NCBI GenBank assembly: GCA_964035795.1
Contig: OZ038320.1
Span: forward strand, 7,896,671 to 7,960,670
Length of the DNA stretch: 64,000 nt
Reading direction: 5' to 3'
Source: Pterobdella sp. o SKG-2022
Lineage: Eukaryota; Annelida; Clitellata; Hirudinida; Piscicolidae
The notes below the pieces were generated by a model. The model saw only the letters and a list, made by a program, of their open reading frames with translations, did not search any database and was not told where the DNA came from. Both the position numbers and the translations under genes were made by a program. Shown in pieces: positions 1 through 15,000 of the stretch; the stretch's first letter is position 1, and each line of letters starts with the position of its first letter.

Positions 1-3000
1 TGACACTTTATTGAACCTCTTGTTGGTTAATTCGATTGCAAAAAATTTTTTGATTGTGTAGATAGTTAATTTAATATTGATTGTGAACCAAAATTTTATG
101 GAAGTTTATTCAAGAATGCACTTAACTTTTTTTAAAAGAACTGAATTTATTACATGAAAAATTAAATAACTAAAACATAAAAATTTAAATATTAAATAAA
201 AACTTAAATTTTTAATAAAAGATAGGTATTGGTTTTAATGTTGTTGATGATGAACAATCCTAAACGCTTCATAACAATACATTAGAACGCAATAACATCA
301 TACAAAAAGGCATTAAAAAATCTTCCTACATTCATGGAAGGGGAGAAGGGGGTGCGGGCATAGAGAGATGGACTGCCACGCAACAGGTTGAGAAGGCATT
401 TGAAGAAGTTGTCGTCATTGATCAGTCTCCCTGAAGCTTCTGTTAAGCTACCTGGTCTGTGTGTGGCACAATGATTATGACCTGGGTTAATATGATGTGT
501 AACATCTTTGTATCACTTTTGTTTAAGGAAATAGTATTTGATTTTTTAAGAATGAGATGAGTATGAATATATAGAATTTTGTGACAAAACTCCCGCAGAT
601 TCTATAATTTATATTCTAAACCCACATTGTTGATTGTGTTTATTAAGCAAGTTATTCAAGTTAATGCAACAAATCTCATACTCACACTTTAACAAGCATT
701 AGAACCCTGAAAAGATTGAGCCAAGCAGTGTTGCTGATAACTCTAGATTGAGCGGCACTACACAATAGATGCTTAACTGCCTGATCATCTAATGACACAA
801 GACTATTATTAGTGGCTTGTTTGCTGCACGGCATGTTGATACGCAAGAAGAAATCCAACATATTAGAAAGTAAAGTGAAAGATGATTGGGTGGAAAAATG
901 TGTAGGAAGTCGCTTGAAAAGGAAGCTGAAAGAAGAGCTGATGGTTAATGACAAAGACGCTCCTGTAGCCACTGGTGTTGCCTGTGTGTTTATTTTCATT
1001 TCTAACAAACTATTGAAAAAAAAATTTAAGTTTTCAAAAAAATCAGCGAAAAGGAAATAATGGCTAACCACAGAGGCAGGTGAGTTGGGATGGAGTGGTG
1101 TAGAGAGGGACTTGTAGAAGAGATTGGCATGACACGTAACCACCTTCTTTACCTCCATCTCATTCACCAGATTCAAACTCTCCTCCAATCTCAAATCATA
1201 AGCACATGTGACTTCTTTGCAGCCTGATGAGATAGAGTTATCTGGAGGAAGTACAGCGGCTGAACTCGAGGTTTTGGGTTGGCTTGATTGTGCTATCATT
1301 GGGTGAAAAGAAAAATCGTTGAATGCAGACAAGAGTTTGGAATATGTGATGAAATAAGGAGCTTTGTTGTTGTTGCTGGTTTTGTTCGTATCAGATTTGT
1401 CGAATATGGATTTGTCACTGTAAATGATATTGAACGTCAATACAATAGCTACATTGAGGTTAAATGGTATTAACCAACCCAAGAGATGGCCACTGCAGAG
1501 GGTCTTGTGTATCGAAGTATCCAACTTGATTATTAGGAAATGACGACTGCTGGTCAGATGCTAATTCTTCAAACGCTTCTTCCATGATGGCTGACAGATC
1601 GTGTTGAAATTTCAAGTCAGGTGCTGAATATACAATTAACACTACCTATAACCTCAATCATCGTCTAAAATAACATAAAGCTATGAACTAGGGTTTTGTA
1701 TAAAAAACGAAAAGTACCTGCTGATTCATTGAACTCTGCAGGAGTCTCAGTTTGATCGTCTGAAATGTCCATTGACTCATCCGCCATCAAATTGTCATCA
1801 CAAACAGCTTCAATTTCATCATCCTCGCTATCTACTTCAGCCAAGATTTTGCCGATTTCCAATGCACTTTCTTTACCACTTGAAACGGTGCTTGCCGAAG
1901 CTTGATGGTTGGATGACTGGTTGTTTTTCTGCAGTTTCTCAGCTGTATTCAATTTGAACATTTTACATTATTTAAAAATATTAATAATTCTTAATACACA
2001 TATATTCCACATCATTGACAGACCTTCCAACAAATCCTGTAACAGGCACACAACAGCCTGTTGTTTCCAGTTGTTTCCTATGTGGCACACACTCCACAAA
2101 AGAGCCTGCAGAGACTCCTGAGACATCACTTCTGCTAGATCGAGGGATGGTTTCGAGCTGACCATCAACCTCGATAACAACTGTGGAGATATTGGTGGTC
2201 ATCAATAATGCTTATAATTAAAAAGTATCTATTTAAGAATTAATGTTTTAGTCAGCTGTCTAGGGGTTTATACAATTTAAACAAGACTCATAAAAGTGAT
2301 TGAAATGTTGCACTTACCCTGCAGACAATGATGAAGAGGTCATCAGGAATGTTTTTGGTGACAAGAAAACACAAGGACTTAGCGAATGCCCGACAGTCAG
2401 TTCTTGGAATGAATGATATGGGATTCCACTCTTGTACATTCCAATCTTCATTTAAAAATAAAGGCAGGTTTGTATCGTAGTCCGTGGTAGTTTTAGGCTT
2501 GGGAGGATTATTGTTGCAGTTGTTGGTATTGTCAAAGGCTTTGTATTCACTCCTATCTTTGCTGTTCACTTCATTATGAATGCTTGCTTCTCCATTCTCT
2601 AAATCAATGCACACGAAACTCTTGTTAAAAGCTTCTTTGTTTTTAGATTTTTTCGCTTTTCCAGTTGAAAAGCCCGAAATGTTGCTATCGTCATTATTAC
2701 TACTAGAAAGGTTGTTGTTATGGTTGTTCTTAGAGTAAACACTTTTGAAAGTAGATGAAGATGGACTCTTGTACTTGAAAAATATTTCCTTGAAAACGTT
2801 GTTAACAAAAGAAGGAACATCAGGTTTCCATAAGTGCTTCTTTGATACCTCCTTTGCATTCTTCAATTTGAACAACTTATGTACCATCTTTTTCTTGTGC
2901 GATATCTTCTTATTTGACTCATAGTTCAAAGGTTCGAAATCCATGTCGTTATTACTTTCAGATGTTGTAGAAAAAGGGACTGATTTTTTGAGTGAGTCAT

Positions 3001-6000
3001 GGGCGTTGATGAATGACCAGCGAGAGGTCATGGAAAAAGGAACTGATGAAGAAAGCCAACAAACTGTAATAGTATAATAATGAATCAATAGTAATAAGAT
3101 TTTTAAAACAAATTATTCAATTTTTTACTTATCCATCTATCGCATCTATCTGAGGAGAAAATCACCGGTTTTGAGAGAATCAGAAGTGTCAGCAGAAGCA
3201 ACGGTTTGATGGCAAATGAAAACTGATGCCAAGTAGTTGAGGGATTGATGGAGCATAAGTAACACCCAAGTCAGCAACTGCAAGTCAGGCAAACCTGAAT
3301 ATCAATCATGCATCAATTTATTGATGAAAAATGAATTAACTAATCAATTACACAAAAAAAGTAAAATTCTTTAGTTGAAACAAGATAATAAAAAGTTATG
3401 TTGTAGAACCTTCGAGTACATCATGGAAACTAACTTGTGTTGTTGGTTGCTTGTTGAGTGTCTTGAGACGTGGTTAGGAGATGGTTAACGAAGGAAAAAA
3501 GATGAGTTAGTAGGCTATAAGATGCAGTGGCATTCAGTAGAGACCTCTGTGCCAACAAGACCAACAACAAGAAGAGTCTTGGGTAAGATTAATAACAAGC
3601 TTATAATCAATGTTTGTGCAGTAAATCGAATCACTCAGTATACAAATGGACAAAAACAGAAATAAAATTGTGGCATCTATACATTAAAATAAACTCGTAA
3701 TAAATTTAATCTATTGCTATTATTTTTTTGAGACATCTTATGTATGTTTTGTATAGAAATTAAACTATGAAAACAACATCAATTGACGATTGTATGAATC
3801 CTCAATTGATATCACTATTATTGAAAAATGACTAATATTAACATGTAAAATTAATCAAATACATTAAATAACTAGCATGAAGAGTAAGCAAGCGAACAAA
3901 CAAACCTGTCTTGAGGGAGGGTGAGTCGTTGTTGGGTAGAGAAGAACTGTTGGAGCACCTTGCATATGAACTGGCCCCACCATGGCTGAGAGTGACAATG
4001 ATGCATGAGCAACAAGGCGAAGGATAACTGGGTTTTGGGCGAAGAAGCAGTCACACAGAAATTGCTAAACAACCAAAAAGCTTCATCGAGACTCGAGATT
4101 AGATTGATAGTGGTTGGAGAAACGGTGATTGAAGGGTTGTTAATAGTTTGATCGAAGTAGGAAGGGTGTTTCAAGATGGTGGTGTAAATGATTTCAACCA
4201 AATGGTCACTGATGAAGCGTAGCTGATCTGTTGAAGCAGCCTTGAGCACTTGATTGAAGTCTGTTTGCTTGTGTGATGTGAAGCTTGATGCAGGCACCAC
4301 CAAAGAAGACTCATCCAAATTTCTGTTTAGACGGTCTATTGCTTTTTTCGCCAAGTTCAATTGGATCTGCAACAACAGTTATGATTTTGTTAAAAATCAC
4401 AACCAAGCTGAGATTTTGGTTGTGTATGTACCACGAATCGCACATATTTTGAAAATTTTTAATAGATTTAGCATTTAAAGAAACTTTATTATAAACATTG
4501 AATGCTTGGACAATATAGATGACCCCAATCATCGAATAATGCCACAAACCTACCAAAAAAACGCAAACACGTGATCACCTGCAGTTGAAGAGTTTCAAAA
4601 TAGATTTGAGAAAGCCTTTCCTCTTCTGGACCATGTTCCTTCACTGATAACAACTTACCCCACCCTTCAGCCTTGCCTGAAGTCATCGATATCGAGATCA
4701 GGTGAGACAACTTCGAACGGAACAAATTATAACTGGTGTGTGATGAGATGCAAGATGAGAATAATTTAAAACTAAAATCAATAAATGTAAATTAAAATAA
4801 AATGAGCTATTTAAACAATATAAATCGAAAAAGCATGAACTAACACAACCTCCAACCACACATCTCTATAATGTACCCCACAGCACACACACCTGCATTG
4901 GATATCCTCCAGCAAGGACTTATAAAACTCAAGTTGCAGCTGGCACTTCTGCTTGTATACAGGGGTAATGAGTGACTCGTCGTTATCGTCATCCTTCACC
5001 GTTGAAGTCTCGGGGTTCTGCTTGATCTTCTCATAATGCAACAGAGACTTGTGATAGATTTGTTGGTAGAAATGCCCATGGTACATTAGTTGCCAGGGTG
5101 ACGGTAGTGTTTGGCCGAAGAATGATCCCAGAGGTACTTTGAGGCCGTTAGATACTCCATACCTCCGAACCACGGTCATCTGAGGGTTGTCAATGTAGTT
5201 TTAATGACATGCAACTTGCCCTGTTGGCAAAGCTTTTTGGGATGTAGTGAAAAGGTAAAACCACAAATTAATGATTCACTCAAAAGTTATAAGAACCAAT
5301 TCAAAGTTATGCTAGTGACACAACAAAGGCTGATAAAACCTTGAGACAGGTGCAAAGAACAGGAGGCATAAGATCTGTGAGCACCAGGTTGTTGTTCCTG
5401 ATGTCTGTCGCCTTCACCAGCCTTGTTGAGTCCTTCTCCATCCTTGACACCCATGTGTCTGATGGTTTTTGAGTCATGTTGTGCAAGTTAAATATAGGTT
5501 TAAAAGAAGTTTGGCTTTATGAGGTCTTAAAATATTCAAAATAGTGAATTAGTTAAAATTTTCACAATTATTAATTGTTGGAATATTATTTTGATTGAGT
5601 ACTAATGTCTACTATTGTTTAAAATAAAGATTAAAGTTAGAAAAGTTAAATGAGACATACCGATATATAAAACACCGATATCAGCGCAGAAAGGCACAAA
5701 TATATCAGTCAGACAGACCAGTCTGCCAAAGTCCAACACCACATATTTCCTGCCACCTGCCATATGATATCATTTAAAAGTCTACATTCACAAGTGATTT
5801 TGAAATTATAGTTTATTTACTGAGTCTTATTCTTTTTGATGAATGTGGGATAAAATATTTTGAATGGTTTAACGTTGTTTTTACTTTAAAACTTGTTTTG
5901 AGTGAAAAATACTTATTTTTATTCAATCATATACGTCAAAAAAATCTTTTGTTTTATAATTAACCCAACACGCTGAACTTTGAGAAAAATTGATAATCAC

Positions 6001-9000
6001 ACATCTTAATATTTTCAACAAAAACCCCTATCATTATCAAAAACTCCAAAACTCTTCAAAAGTGATACAAATATTAAATAACCAAACAAAGCCCACCTGA
6101 ATATATACGATCAATGGTGAGGGCTTGTGGCACGGGCATCTGGAATACATTGCTCAGCTTGTGAGCCGGTTGAGGGAGTCTGGTGCTCTTGCTTGACTCA
6201 TCCTTTGTGCCCAGGAGTTTACGGCATAAATGGAATGCATTTAATTATAATATACTTGAAAAACTTCGAATATATGAAGAATACAAAAGTATAGAACTTA
6301 TGTAATTTTCAGCACTCTGACTTGTATGAATGTGACAATGAATCACCCGCTAACGAGTGTCAATAATGCAACGAAAAGATAAATTAACTATTAAGAATAA
6401 TACTTTCTGCGACTTGAGGGGATGATTGATAGATATTTTATCTGGGTCCAAAAGTCCCGAGTGTTGAATAGTTGGGTTTTTAGTATTATATGCGAGGACT
6501 TCTGATGTATTAGAAATGGCATTATTCTTTTTCTTCAAATACAACGATGCTAAGAGTTTATCTTCAGGGCATTGCGAAACCATCAGTTTTGATGTTTCCG
6601 CCAGTTTCTGAAAACAAAAGTTCAAAACATTAGCTTTTAAATTGGTAACTTTTTCTAATAATACAAAAAAACCGATAAAATTCTTGAAATAATCATATAA
6701 ACAAGTGTAAATTTTCAATTATCGAAACGATCACCGAGTTAAAAACACACAGCAAACACAAAAGAAACAGCAAGCACTAACGTGCTGCAGCTTCTTCTTC
6801 TGCATGTGCAGCTTCATCAGCATGAACTCTTTGCAGTGCAGGAAGTTGCCCATGGGGTTCTCGAGGGACGACGAAGATGGCGGAGGCAACTGCAAGTCAG
6901 AGATAGGAGGGGATGGGTAGGAGAAGGAGTCGAGCACTTGGGTGTCTTGTGACTGTTGTATGCCGCTTGACACGTTCTGACTGCCTCCTTCGTTTGTCAT
7001 AGGTTTGTGTTATAATAGTGATAATATAAACAATAATAACAATAATTATCATTATTTTTATTATTATAAGTATTAGTAGGTTCTTTTTGAAAAGTAGCAC
7101 CCGGTAAAACCAATCAATTGCGCAACCGAAACCCCAGATAAGTACGATCAAATGGTTGACTTGAAAAAAACTGGAAAAAAGTCACAAAAGTTAGATTAGT
7201 CTCCTTAGGCTTTCGTAAAAAATTTATAACCGACTTAGACGTGAACAAAGCAGATGAAAAATAATAATTGGCAATAACAATTTCGGCAAGATTTACAAGA
7301 TTATTGATTCAGAAAACTTTGAAATATACTGTGAAATCATCATTGAATTCATTATATTTGAAAAACTTATTACACAGTTATAAATAAAATGAATCATTAT
7401 ATAGATAGATGCCAAAATTTTCTAACTCATTCTTATTATACGTTAACATATATATAATTACTTAAAATATATATAAATTCACAATATATGAATAATTTTT
7501 CCTAGACATAGGGTATCAATTTGTTCATTTTTTCAAAAATTAAACTTCACAAAACGAAGCAATTTTTGCCTCAGTTTAATTTTTGAGACAATATATAATT
7601 TGATGAGTATATTCAGAAACACTGTTGTCCTGAAAGTATAGCCAGAATTGTCTCAAAACTAAGAAGTTATATTAAATATACTCATCTTATTGTGGCTAGT
7701 GAATAGTCATTATGATATATAATTCAATAAGTAATATATATTAAGACGTTTGAAACCGATACATCAACTACATATAAAAATAGAATTTAAAATATATCGA
7801 TCATTTGATCGCCCCTATCTGGGGTTTCGGTTGCGAAATTTATTGGTTCCACAGGGTGCTACTCCATGTAGACTACTAATCGTCGGCCCACGCGGGATCG
7901 AGCCTGGTATTTTTAGATAATTAGTCTAATGCTCAACCCCTGAGCTATATGGGCCGACTACATATAAAAAACGTTTAAACCCGATACAACAAGCAAAGCA
8001 CCAAACCTGCATCCATCTTCTCTACCTTGCATCCCTCACTCAAGTCTGACACACTGAAGTGCAGGGGTTCAACCTCGACCAGGCCACCCAAAAACCTGCC
8101 GTGAGGATTGTAATAAATGTAATTAATCATCATTATCATTATGATTCTTGAGGTTTCAATCAACTTAAAAATATGGAAAATTTAATTTTATCAAACTTTT
8201 AATCAAGTTTTTAATTAAAAAGTCCCACTGTAAGTTGAGATTATTGGAAAAAAAACTTTCAGTTTAAAAGAATAAAATATTTGAAAATCACAAAGTTGAT
8301 ATATTGAAGAAAAATTTTTTTCGAAGATGTAATTTTAAGATGGAATCAACATGAGTACATAAGGATAGATGTGACGTATAATTAATGTATCAGTCTACAA
8401 ACAATATAATAAAATCAAACACAACGAAGCATCGGCAGCTTTGGGAACCTCATGGTGACTTCTTAACTTTTTGAATTATAAACTTATGAACCATTTTGTT
8501 TAATTTCATTAAAAAACTTCGAGAACCTACACCATCATCATCGTTTAACGTCCGTTTCCATACTATCATGGGTTGGACATCCCATCATTCAAACTATGAT
8601 ACATATAGACCACGCAATATCACATGCAAAAAATAAACATATAAACACGTAATAGCATATGTAAGAGCTAACCTGCTGACATACTCCTCCTTGGAGGCAA
8701 GCAAGCCTCCACTACCCCCACACGAGCACCCTCCCTTGCCACACAACAGCGCCTCTTTGCACGAATGTTTGCCATGTTCGAGCAACGTCATTATATCATC
8801 AAATATAAACTTATTAGGAAACATAGATGACTGTATGGTTGCGGTTGGGGTTTTGGTTGGAGGTGGTGTAGGCTGGGAACCACCTACTACCATGGAGTAG
8901 GTTAAGTATGAAGCTTTGGAGGGGGTGAGAGTTGATGGGTAAGAGGATGAAGCCAGAAAAAGCATGGTGGAATTGAGGAGTATCGGATTTATCTCATAGA

Positions 9001-12000
9001 TACAAGGCTCTAGTGGCGTTCCATACAGACCCAAACGTGTCCTTAAATAGTCCTGCTGATAGTTTGTTCGTTGTGTGAATACTTGAGTAACTTTCTTAAG
9101 CAGTTGATACGTGGTTTGAGCCACTAATGTGGGGTTGGTGGACGTGAGTTGTTGGAGGAGAATGAAGAAGTAGTAGAGAGAGCCTGAAGAGGTGCATGAG
9201 AGAGTGAGGGGCAGGTGCTGCAGCATGTGGTCCAATAAGCAGGTCTCAAAGGAGGTTGTGTTGCTACTCAGCCTGAAATGATTGGTTTTAAATAACCAAC
9301 CAATCGATCGAAGATATTGAAAATAATTTACTTCAGAAATGATTTTATTTATGTATTAAATAATTAAAAATGACAAGACTTGATTAAAAAAGAAATTGAC
9401 CTAATACTAAAGAATGTTATACAAGGAAACATGAAACCAAACAAGATGACAAAACTAACGAAACACAAGCACAAAGAAGTCGAGTGCAGTGATGAGCAAA
9501 CGAGCGGTCTGAGCACATGTAACAGTTGTTAAGCAGGCCTCCTATGTACTTCTGTACCAACTCCAACAGAATCTTGTGTTTCCTATGACATTGAAACAGA
9601 TAAATTGCTATATAGTGAACAGAATAGATAGATAGATTATGAAACAAATAGATAGATATATAAAGAATAGATAAATAATTCATCAAAAAGATAACAAAAT
9701 AGATGGGTAGAGATAAAAAAATGAGCAGACAGCTAGATACACATACAATGATCGAAAGACACAAAAGCTCACTTGAAAGAAGACGTATCCTTATTAGTGT
9801 TGAAGACCCACATGAAGAGATCAAAACACAAATGCAGCTTCATATCCCTCATCACCAATGACTGGGTCTTCGTGGAGGTTTGACCTAATGAATCGTCATT
9901 CATACCACTCATCAATTGCAACAGTCTTTCATGGAATGATGTGTCTTCCAGCATGCGATGTCTCGTTAGCCTTATGGGTTTATATGATAAAATGTGATAG
10001 TATATTAATATATAATGGGATTTAACGTGTGCCTATACTTTTTAATAATAATTATATCATTATAAACCCTAATATGAGGCTCATAAGATACAATGTGAAT
10101 ATGAACTAGAAGAAACTTGTAGTATATCCTACTGCAATAATATAGGGAAGAAAACATAAATAAGATTATTTTAAAAATGGCTGTTTTTCGTGAATAAAAT
10201 TCAACTTATTAATATGAAGATACCACAATGGTAAGAGGTATATACTGTTGACATTATATAAATGTATGGTATAGCTCTATATTTTGTGTTTAGCGTTAAC
10301 TATAAATATTTAAGAGAATAATTGATAAAAATACTCAAAAAACTGAACCGAAATTACATTATATGTTATCATATAGATATAAAATGAATAATGGTAACAA
10401 AAAATACCCATAAACTAGTAAACAAAATCATAAGTACCCTTCCAAAGGAATGGAGATTTTTTTGAACTTCCTTACACATATTGATACTTCCTTTATCAAT
10501 GATAGCTTGCCCTTTTCCCCCTGGTAAAAAGCCATAATACCAATTATATGACATGTAAGTATACATTTTATCAAGCCTGTTCTCTATAGATATAATTACA
10601 TATACAACCCATTGTCCAACCCATGCTAGCATGCAAACGAAAGTAAAACGATGATGATACAAATAAATATAACAATATACCTTTAAATATGTATCAAATC
10701 TTTCAAATACCTCTGTTATTCCTTTTCAATTTAAATAACTCAAATATGGTCATAAAAGACCTGTGATATGATGACAATAAAAGTTTATTAAGGAGATAGG
10801 ACTGGAACTCGAAAACGTTTAAAAATTTTCAGTACTCATAATTGGTTTGAGCATTTCATTCTTCATAATTTTTATTGTTAATTTAATTCATAATTTTTAA
10901 TTAAAATATTTTAATTACAAAAACTCATGAAAAATTAATAAAATAAGCACAATAAGATACCGCGATTTAAATCTGGTCACATCTCTAACATACTAAGCGT
11001 GACCAGATTTAAGCCATTTACAAAACATTATCTCAATTTATATATCATTAAAAGTGAATCCCTTCAAACCATTGTGACATCCCCTTATATAAAGCAATAC
11101 AGATGTAACACACAGTAGCACATTTAGATAATAGTGTTGAATGAAATTAATTTCGAAAAAGCCTTGCCCTATTCTCGGAAAAGTTTGCTATAAACAAAAT
11201 GATGATGATGAAAAATTGAATTTTAAAATTTAAACTGCAATTGTTTAATCATTAAGGTACTGCCGGTCACACTAAGAGCCCAGTTCAAGTTACTGTGGCT
11301 CACCGCAAATATTCTATATTTCATTCAGCCGGCTTACTTATATGAACTTCTGTATATCAGACAGAATAATGAGTCTCTTAGATCTTTGAACTCTGGCTTA
11401 TGGTTGCATCAGCCTGTCATTCCTAACTTTTTTTCATATCGCCACTCATTTATGGAATTCTCTTCCACTTAATCTGCGTCTCTCATCTTCCCTTAAACAT
11501 TGTCGGCCCCTATAGCTCAATGGTTGAGCATTAGACTAATTATCTAAAGTTACCGGATTCGATCCCGCGTGGGCCGACAATTAGCACCTGTTCCACAGTG
11601 TGTTTTCGCTGCATTAAATTTTTAGCAAGCGCTTTGATCTATAAGGAAAAGAGATTTATAAATACCGCATTACATTACATTTTTGCAAGCGTTCAAAAAC
11701 GCATCTTTATAGCCGCATCTCTCTGCCGTAGTTCTTTGGGTTACACAAGGGCCTCTACAACAAACCTAGTTTGCAAACTACGCGCCTTACAGATGGATAA
11801 TAATAAAATATGATTCTAAAATGAGTCTTCAAAAGCTAACAATTTGGATAAAATTAAAGTTAGGATTTAATCAATATAATTTAAAAAACTTAAATAAAAT
11901 GAATATTTAACAGTGTTTTTAGTAACAAAACTTATTTTTCTAATAATTAAAATGAAAAACCTTAAGGGCAATAAATGAAAATAGCAATAGCCACCATTAA

Positions 12001-15000
12001 TAATATAAATCATCTTTTCTTTACACTGACCTCATCATGAATAATAATAAGAGTAAAAACAACAAAAACAATCATAATAATTGTAACGACAACAACACAA
12101 AACCAACTAAACACACAAAATGACTCACCTTAAAATGCACAATGAGGCTCTTGCAGCGGTCCTTAAGAAGCAGGGGACTGCTGAGGTGGACTCCAGCCTG
12201 TAGCTCAGTCAGCTCTGTGAATGGCTGTATCTGCCTAGGTCCACACACCATCTTTGTGCGGTGTTTTATAAAAAGTAGATACTTTCTTTTGGATGATAGA
12301 ATAAAAGATTAAGCATGCAGTAACTTTAAGGAAGTTCCCAACAAATGAGTAGTCATAAATAAACTAATACTATCATCTGAACTAAAAGTTAAAACAACAA
12401 ACGAAACTTAACCAACCTTAGCCTTGTATTTGTTTTCGAGATAAGTTGTATAGAGTTCTTCTGAAGTGTTGATTTCATTGTAGGTGTTGTTACCTTGTTT
12501 GTGATCCATGGAGGAAGGCTTAAGAAGGCTGATTCTGAGAGGAGGCACCAGGGATGGGCAAGTGGCTGTGCGGTAGAGAAGGCGCACGAAGACATGATCT
12601 ACCGAACAAGCTTCTGGGAACAATAGCTCAAAAGAATTGTCTTCATTTGTGATGCTGTAAAATAGGTTTATAGTTGAACAACATTCCAAAAGAAAAATGC
12701 CTAATTATAAACTTAATTTTTTGAATAATTGACAAACCATGAAATATAATATATAAGACATTAATAAATATAATTTCAAAGCAAAAGGAGAATGTATTGA
12801 ACATGTGTTAGATGAAATTAAAAACAAACTTGAGGTCTGAAGGCAGCTTCCATGTCTTTGTGGTGATGGAGGTGTCAGTGTAAGCATTGATTGAATCAAA
12901 CTGAGGGAGTTCTTTCCAGCAAAATGGCTTGGCATGAGCATACTTGAGAAATATCCCTTCAGAGACTGTCAGACGATGCAGAAGCACAAGAACATTGAAA
13001 GACAAGGGTTGCCTTGTTAACAAACCTGTTTGATAATAACATTCTTTTCATTGTATATTTCAATAAAATAAGAGAAAATTGAAGAATGTGTAAAATGACT
13101 CACTCAGTTCCTCGAGTTGTTGTTTCTTGTGGTGCTTCTTTTTGGCAAGACCATCTTCGGCAGAGATACCCTCTAAGGACACGCTTGAGGAGGAAGATGA
13201 CGATAATGCAGGATTGAGGGAAAAGTATTTGATGTCATTATTTCGTGTTGTAAGACATATCTTATCGATGCCTGCACAAAAAGTGGCGGCAGTGTATGCC
13301 TGGTCAGGAGGGGGATTGAGACAAGCCAGCACTGAATAATCCCTGCATGAAGCCAACAGCACACTGCCCTCTGACGTCAAAAGCATCAAGGCGCCTGTTG
13401 TAGTTTGACACATGCGCTCCAATTGTGCATTCAACTTGCTAGACTCCTGTTCATTATTCTTGTTGTCAGAGTTGAGTTTGTCCTGTTGCTGCATGAGTTG
13501 TTTGAGAAGGAGTTCCTCATCTCTGACATCATCGTCCTCATTGAAGATGGCTTGGTGCATCAGTTGTGAAGGCAGCAGAGAGACTGAAGTGAAGACCTCT
13601 TTGTATGGCTTGAGAGTCAGTGGCTTATCAGAAAGAACCACCGATTGATGAGGGTTTATCAAATACGTTAAGATCCAACTTCTTACCTCCTTATCTCCTT
13701 TATTCTTGTTAGCCTTTTTAGAAGATACTACAACAATCAGGAAGTTATCATCAGTGTGGAAAATATGTGTGATGATTGGTTGATTCAGGGTGTCTTGTAC
13801 TTCAGCAGGTAGCTTTATTATCTCCACTAACGCATTCTCTTGATTATTTTGCAGCTTATTCTTACCTAAATCTTGATTTTGAAGTTCATTACAAACTGAT
13901 TTAAATGTATGAAAGTGATTCTTGGTACTACTACTGTTATCATTGAAAGGTTCAGAAGCAGAGGATTTTTTGTCATCATTGAAAAGTAGATTGTTGTGCA
14001 AAAGGTTATTGTTATTGTAATTATCACCACTGCCAACACCTTCAAAAATCTCCTCACAAAAAATGCTTGGAAATTCCTTCAAAGCCCCCTTGTATTCTTC
14101 TTGCACAGCGGCATTATTGGGAAAAGGAGTAGCGATAGTTTGAGATGTGGAAAGGTGTTGTGGTTCACAGTACTCTTGGTTATGTAGCTGCACAATTGGA
14201 GGGTACTCAACACCGATTATCTTAACATCATCATCCTCTTCCTTCAACGTATCCACCTTAGCCATATTGACGTCTGTAAGATTCTCACTGCTGTCTTCAT
14301 CAGAATCTAAAAAGTCAACCAGAGCGGATTTGAGTGAGTCCGAGAAGAAGTCTGTGAACTCGTAGGAATCATTGGCAGGGTTGTTGTTGTTGCTCTGGTT
14401 GATGGGAGGCAGATTGAAGGGAGTCTTGTTGTAACTATCAAGCACTGATGACATGCTTTTGTTCTTTATCTCACACTTTGTGCTCTTCTTCACTTTCGTC
14501 ACATCGTACACCAACAAACACAAATAAGTCTTTTCTCTGCTGTGGTTTTATAAAAAAAATTCAATAAACTCATAAAGATTTTATATCAAAAAAGATGAAA
14601 TAGTTGTAAATATTACTAATGAAATAAATACTAAATTCAATTAAGTTGCAAGATCAATAAGGTCAATAGAACCTTTCTGAAAGAGGAGCTTCATGGCAAG
14701 AGAACTCAGTCCCTTTTTGACCAGAACCTCCTGAAGTGCAGAGATTGCCGCCAGTTGTTTCCTTCAAAGCATCATTATGATTATCTACAGAAGAGTTGGT
14801 TGAACTGGCGAGTTCAGATGAGTTTTCTCCACTTTTTAAACTACCCGATTCTTTAACAATGACGTGTTTCGATGCAGCATCGTCTTCAGAAGATTCCTTA
14901 TCTTCATCAGTGTTATGTTCAGTGCGGTTGTTAAGGAGGAATGTGTTCTTTGTTTGACCAGCAGACTTCACCACCTCAACTTCTTCTTGTTTCTTGAACA

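Larger units (their letters stand above)
9971..12128 (-). other. Large BIRC6 intron interval, at least one exon unresolved
   Basis: This 2.16 kb stretch separates exons 16 and 17. The reading phases (0 then 2) and about 60 residues present in other BIRC6 proteins call for one or more small exons here, but I could not find them with confidence. The interval holds a LINE 3' remnant (about 11270-11500), a full tRNA-headed SINE (11502-11690), a copy of a 50-bp CATCATCATCG repeat (10613-10659) and a small hairpin (10967-11012). The rest is AT-rich with no recognised feature. Confidence 0.6.

Noticed and set aside
682..1524. Long minus-strand ORF beginning at 1524 taken as a separate 280-aa protein
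   Set aside because: Only 1417-686 is coding (BIRC6 exon 35); the start of the ORF is intron sequence.
8691..8900. Plus-strand ORF opposite BIRC6 exon 19
   Set aside because: Antisense shadow of a well-supported exon.
11505..11577. tRNA-Ile(AAT) gene
   Set aside because: The cloverleaf is good, but the downstream sequence is a shared SINE tail found at two other places, so it is called a SINE.
13060..14523. Single-exon Asn-rich protein of 487 aa
   Set aside because: Its start and end motifs match the BIRC6 propeller region and splice in phase with neighbouring exons; it is exon 13.
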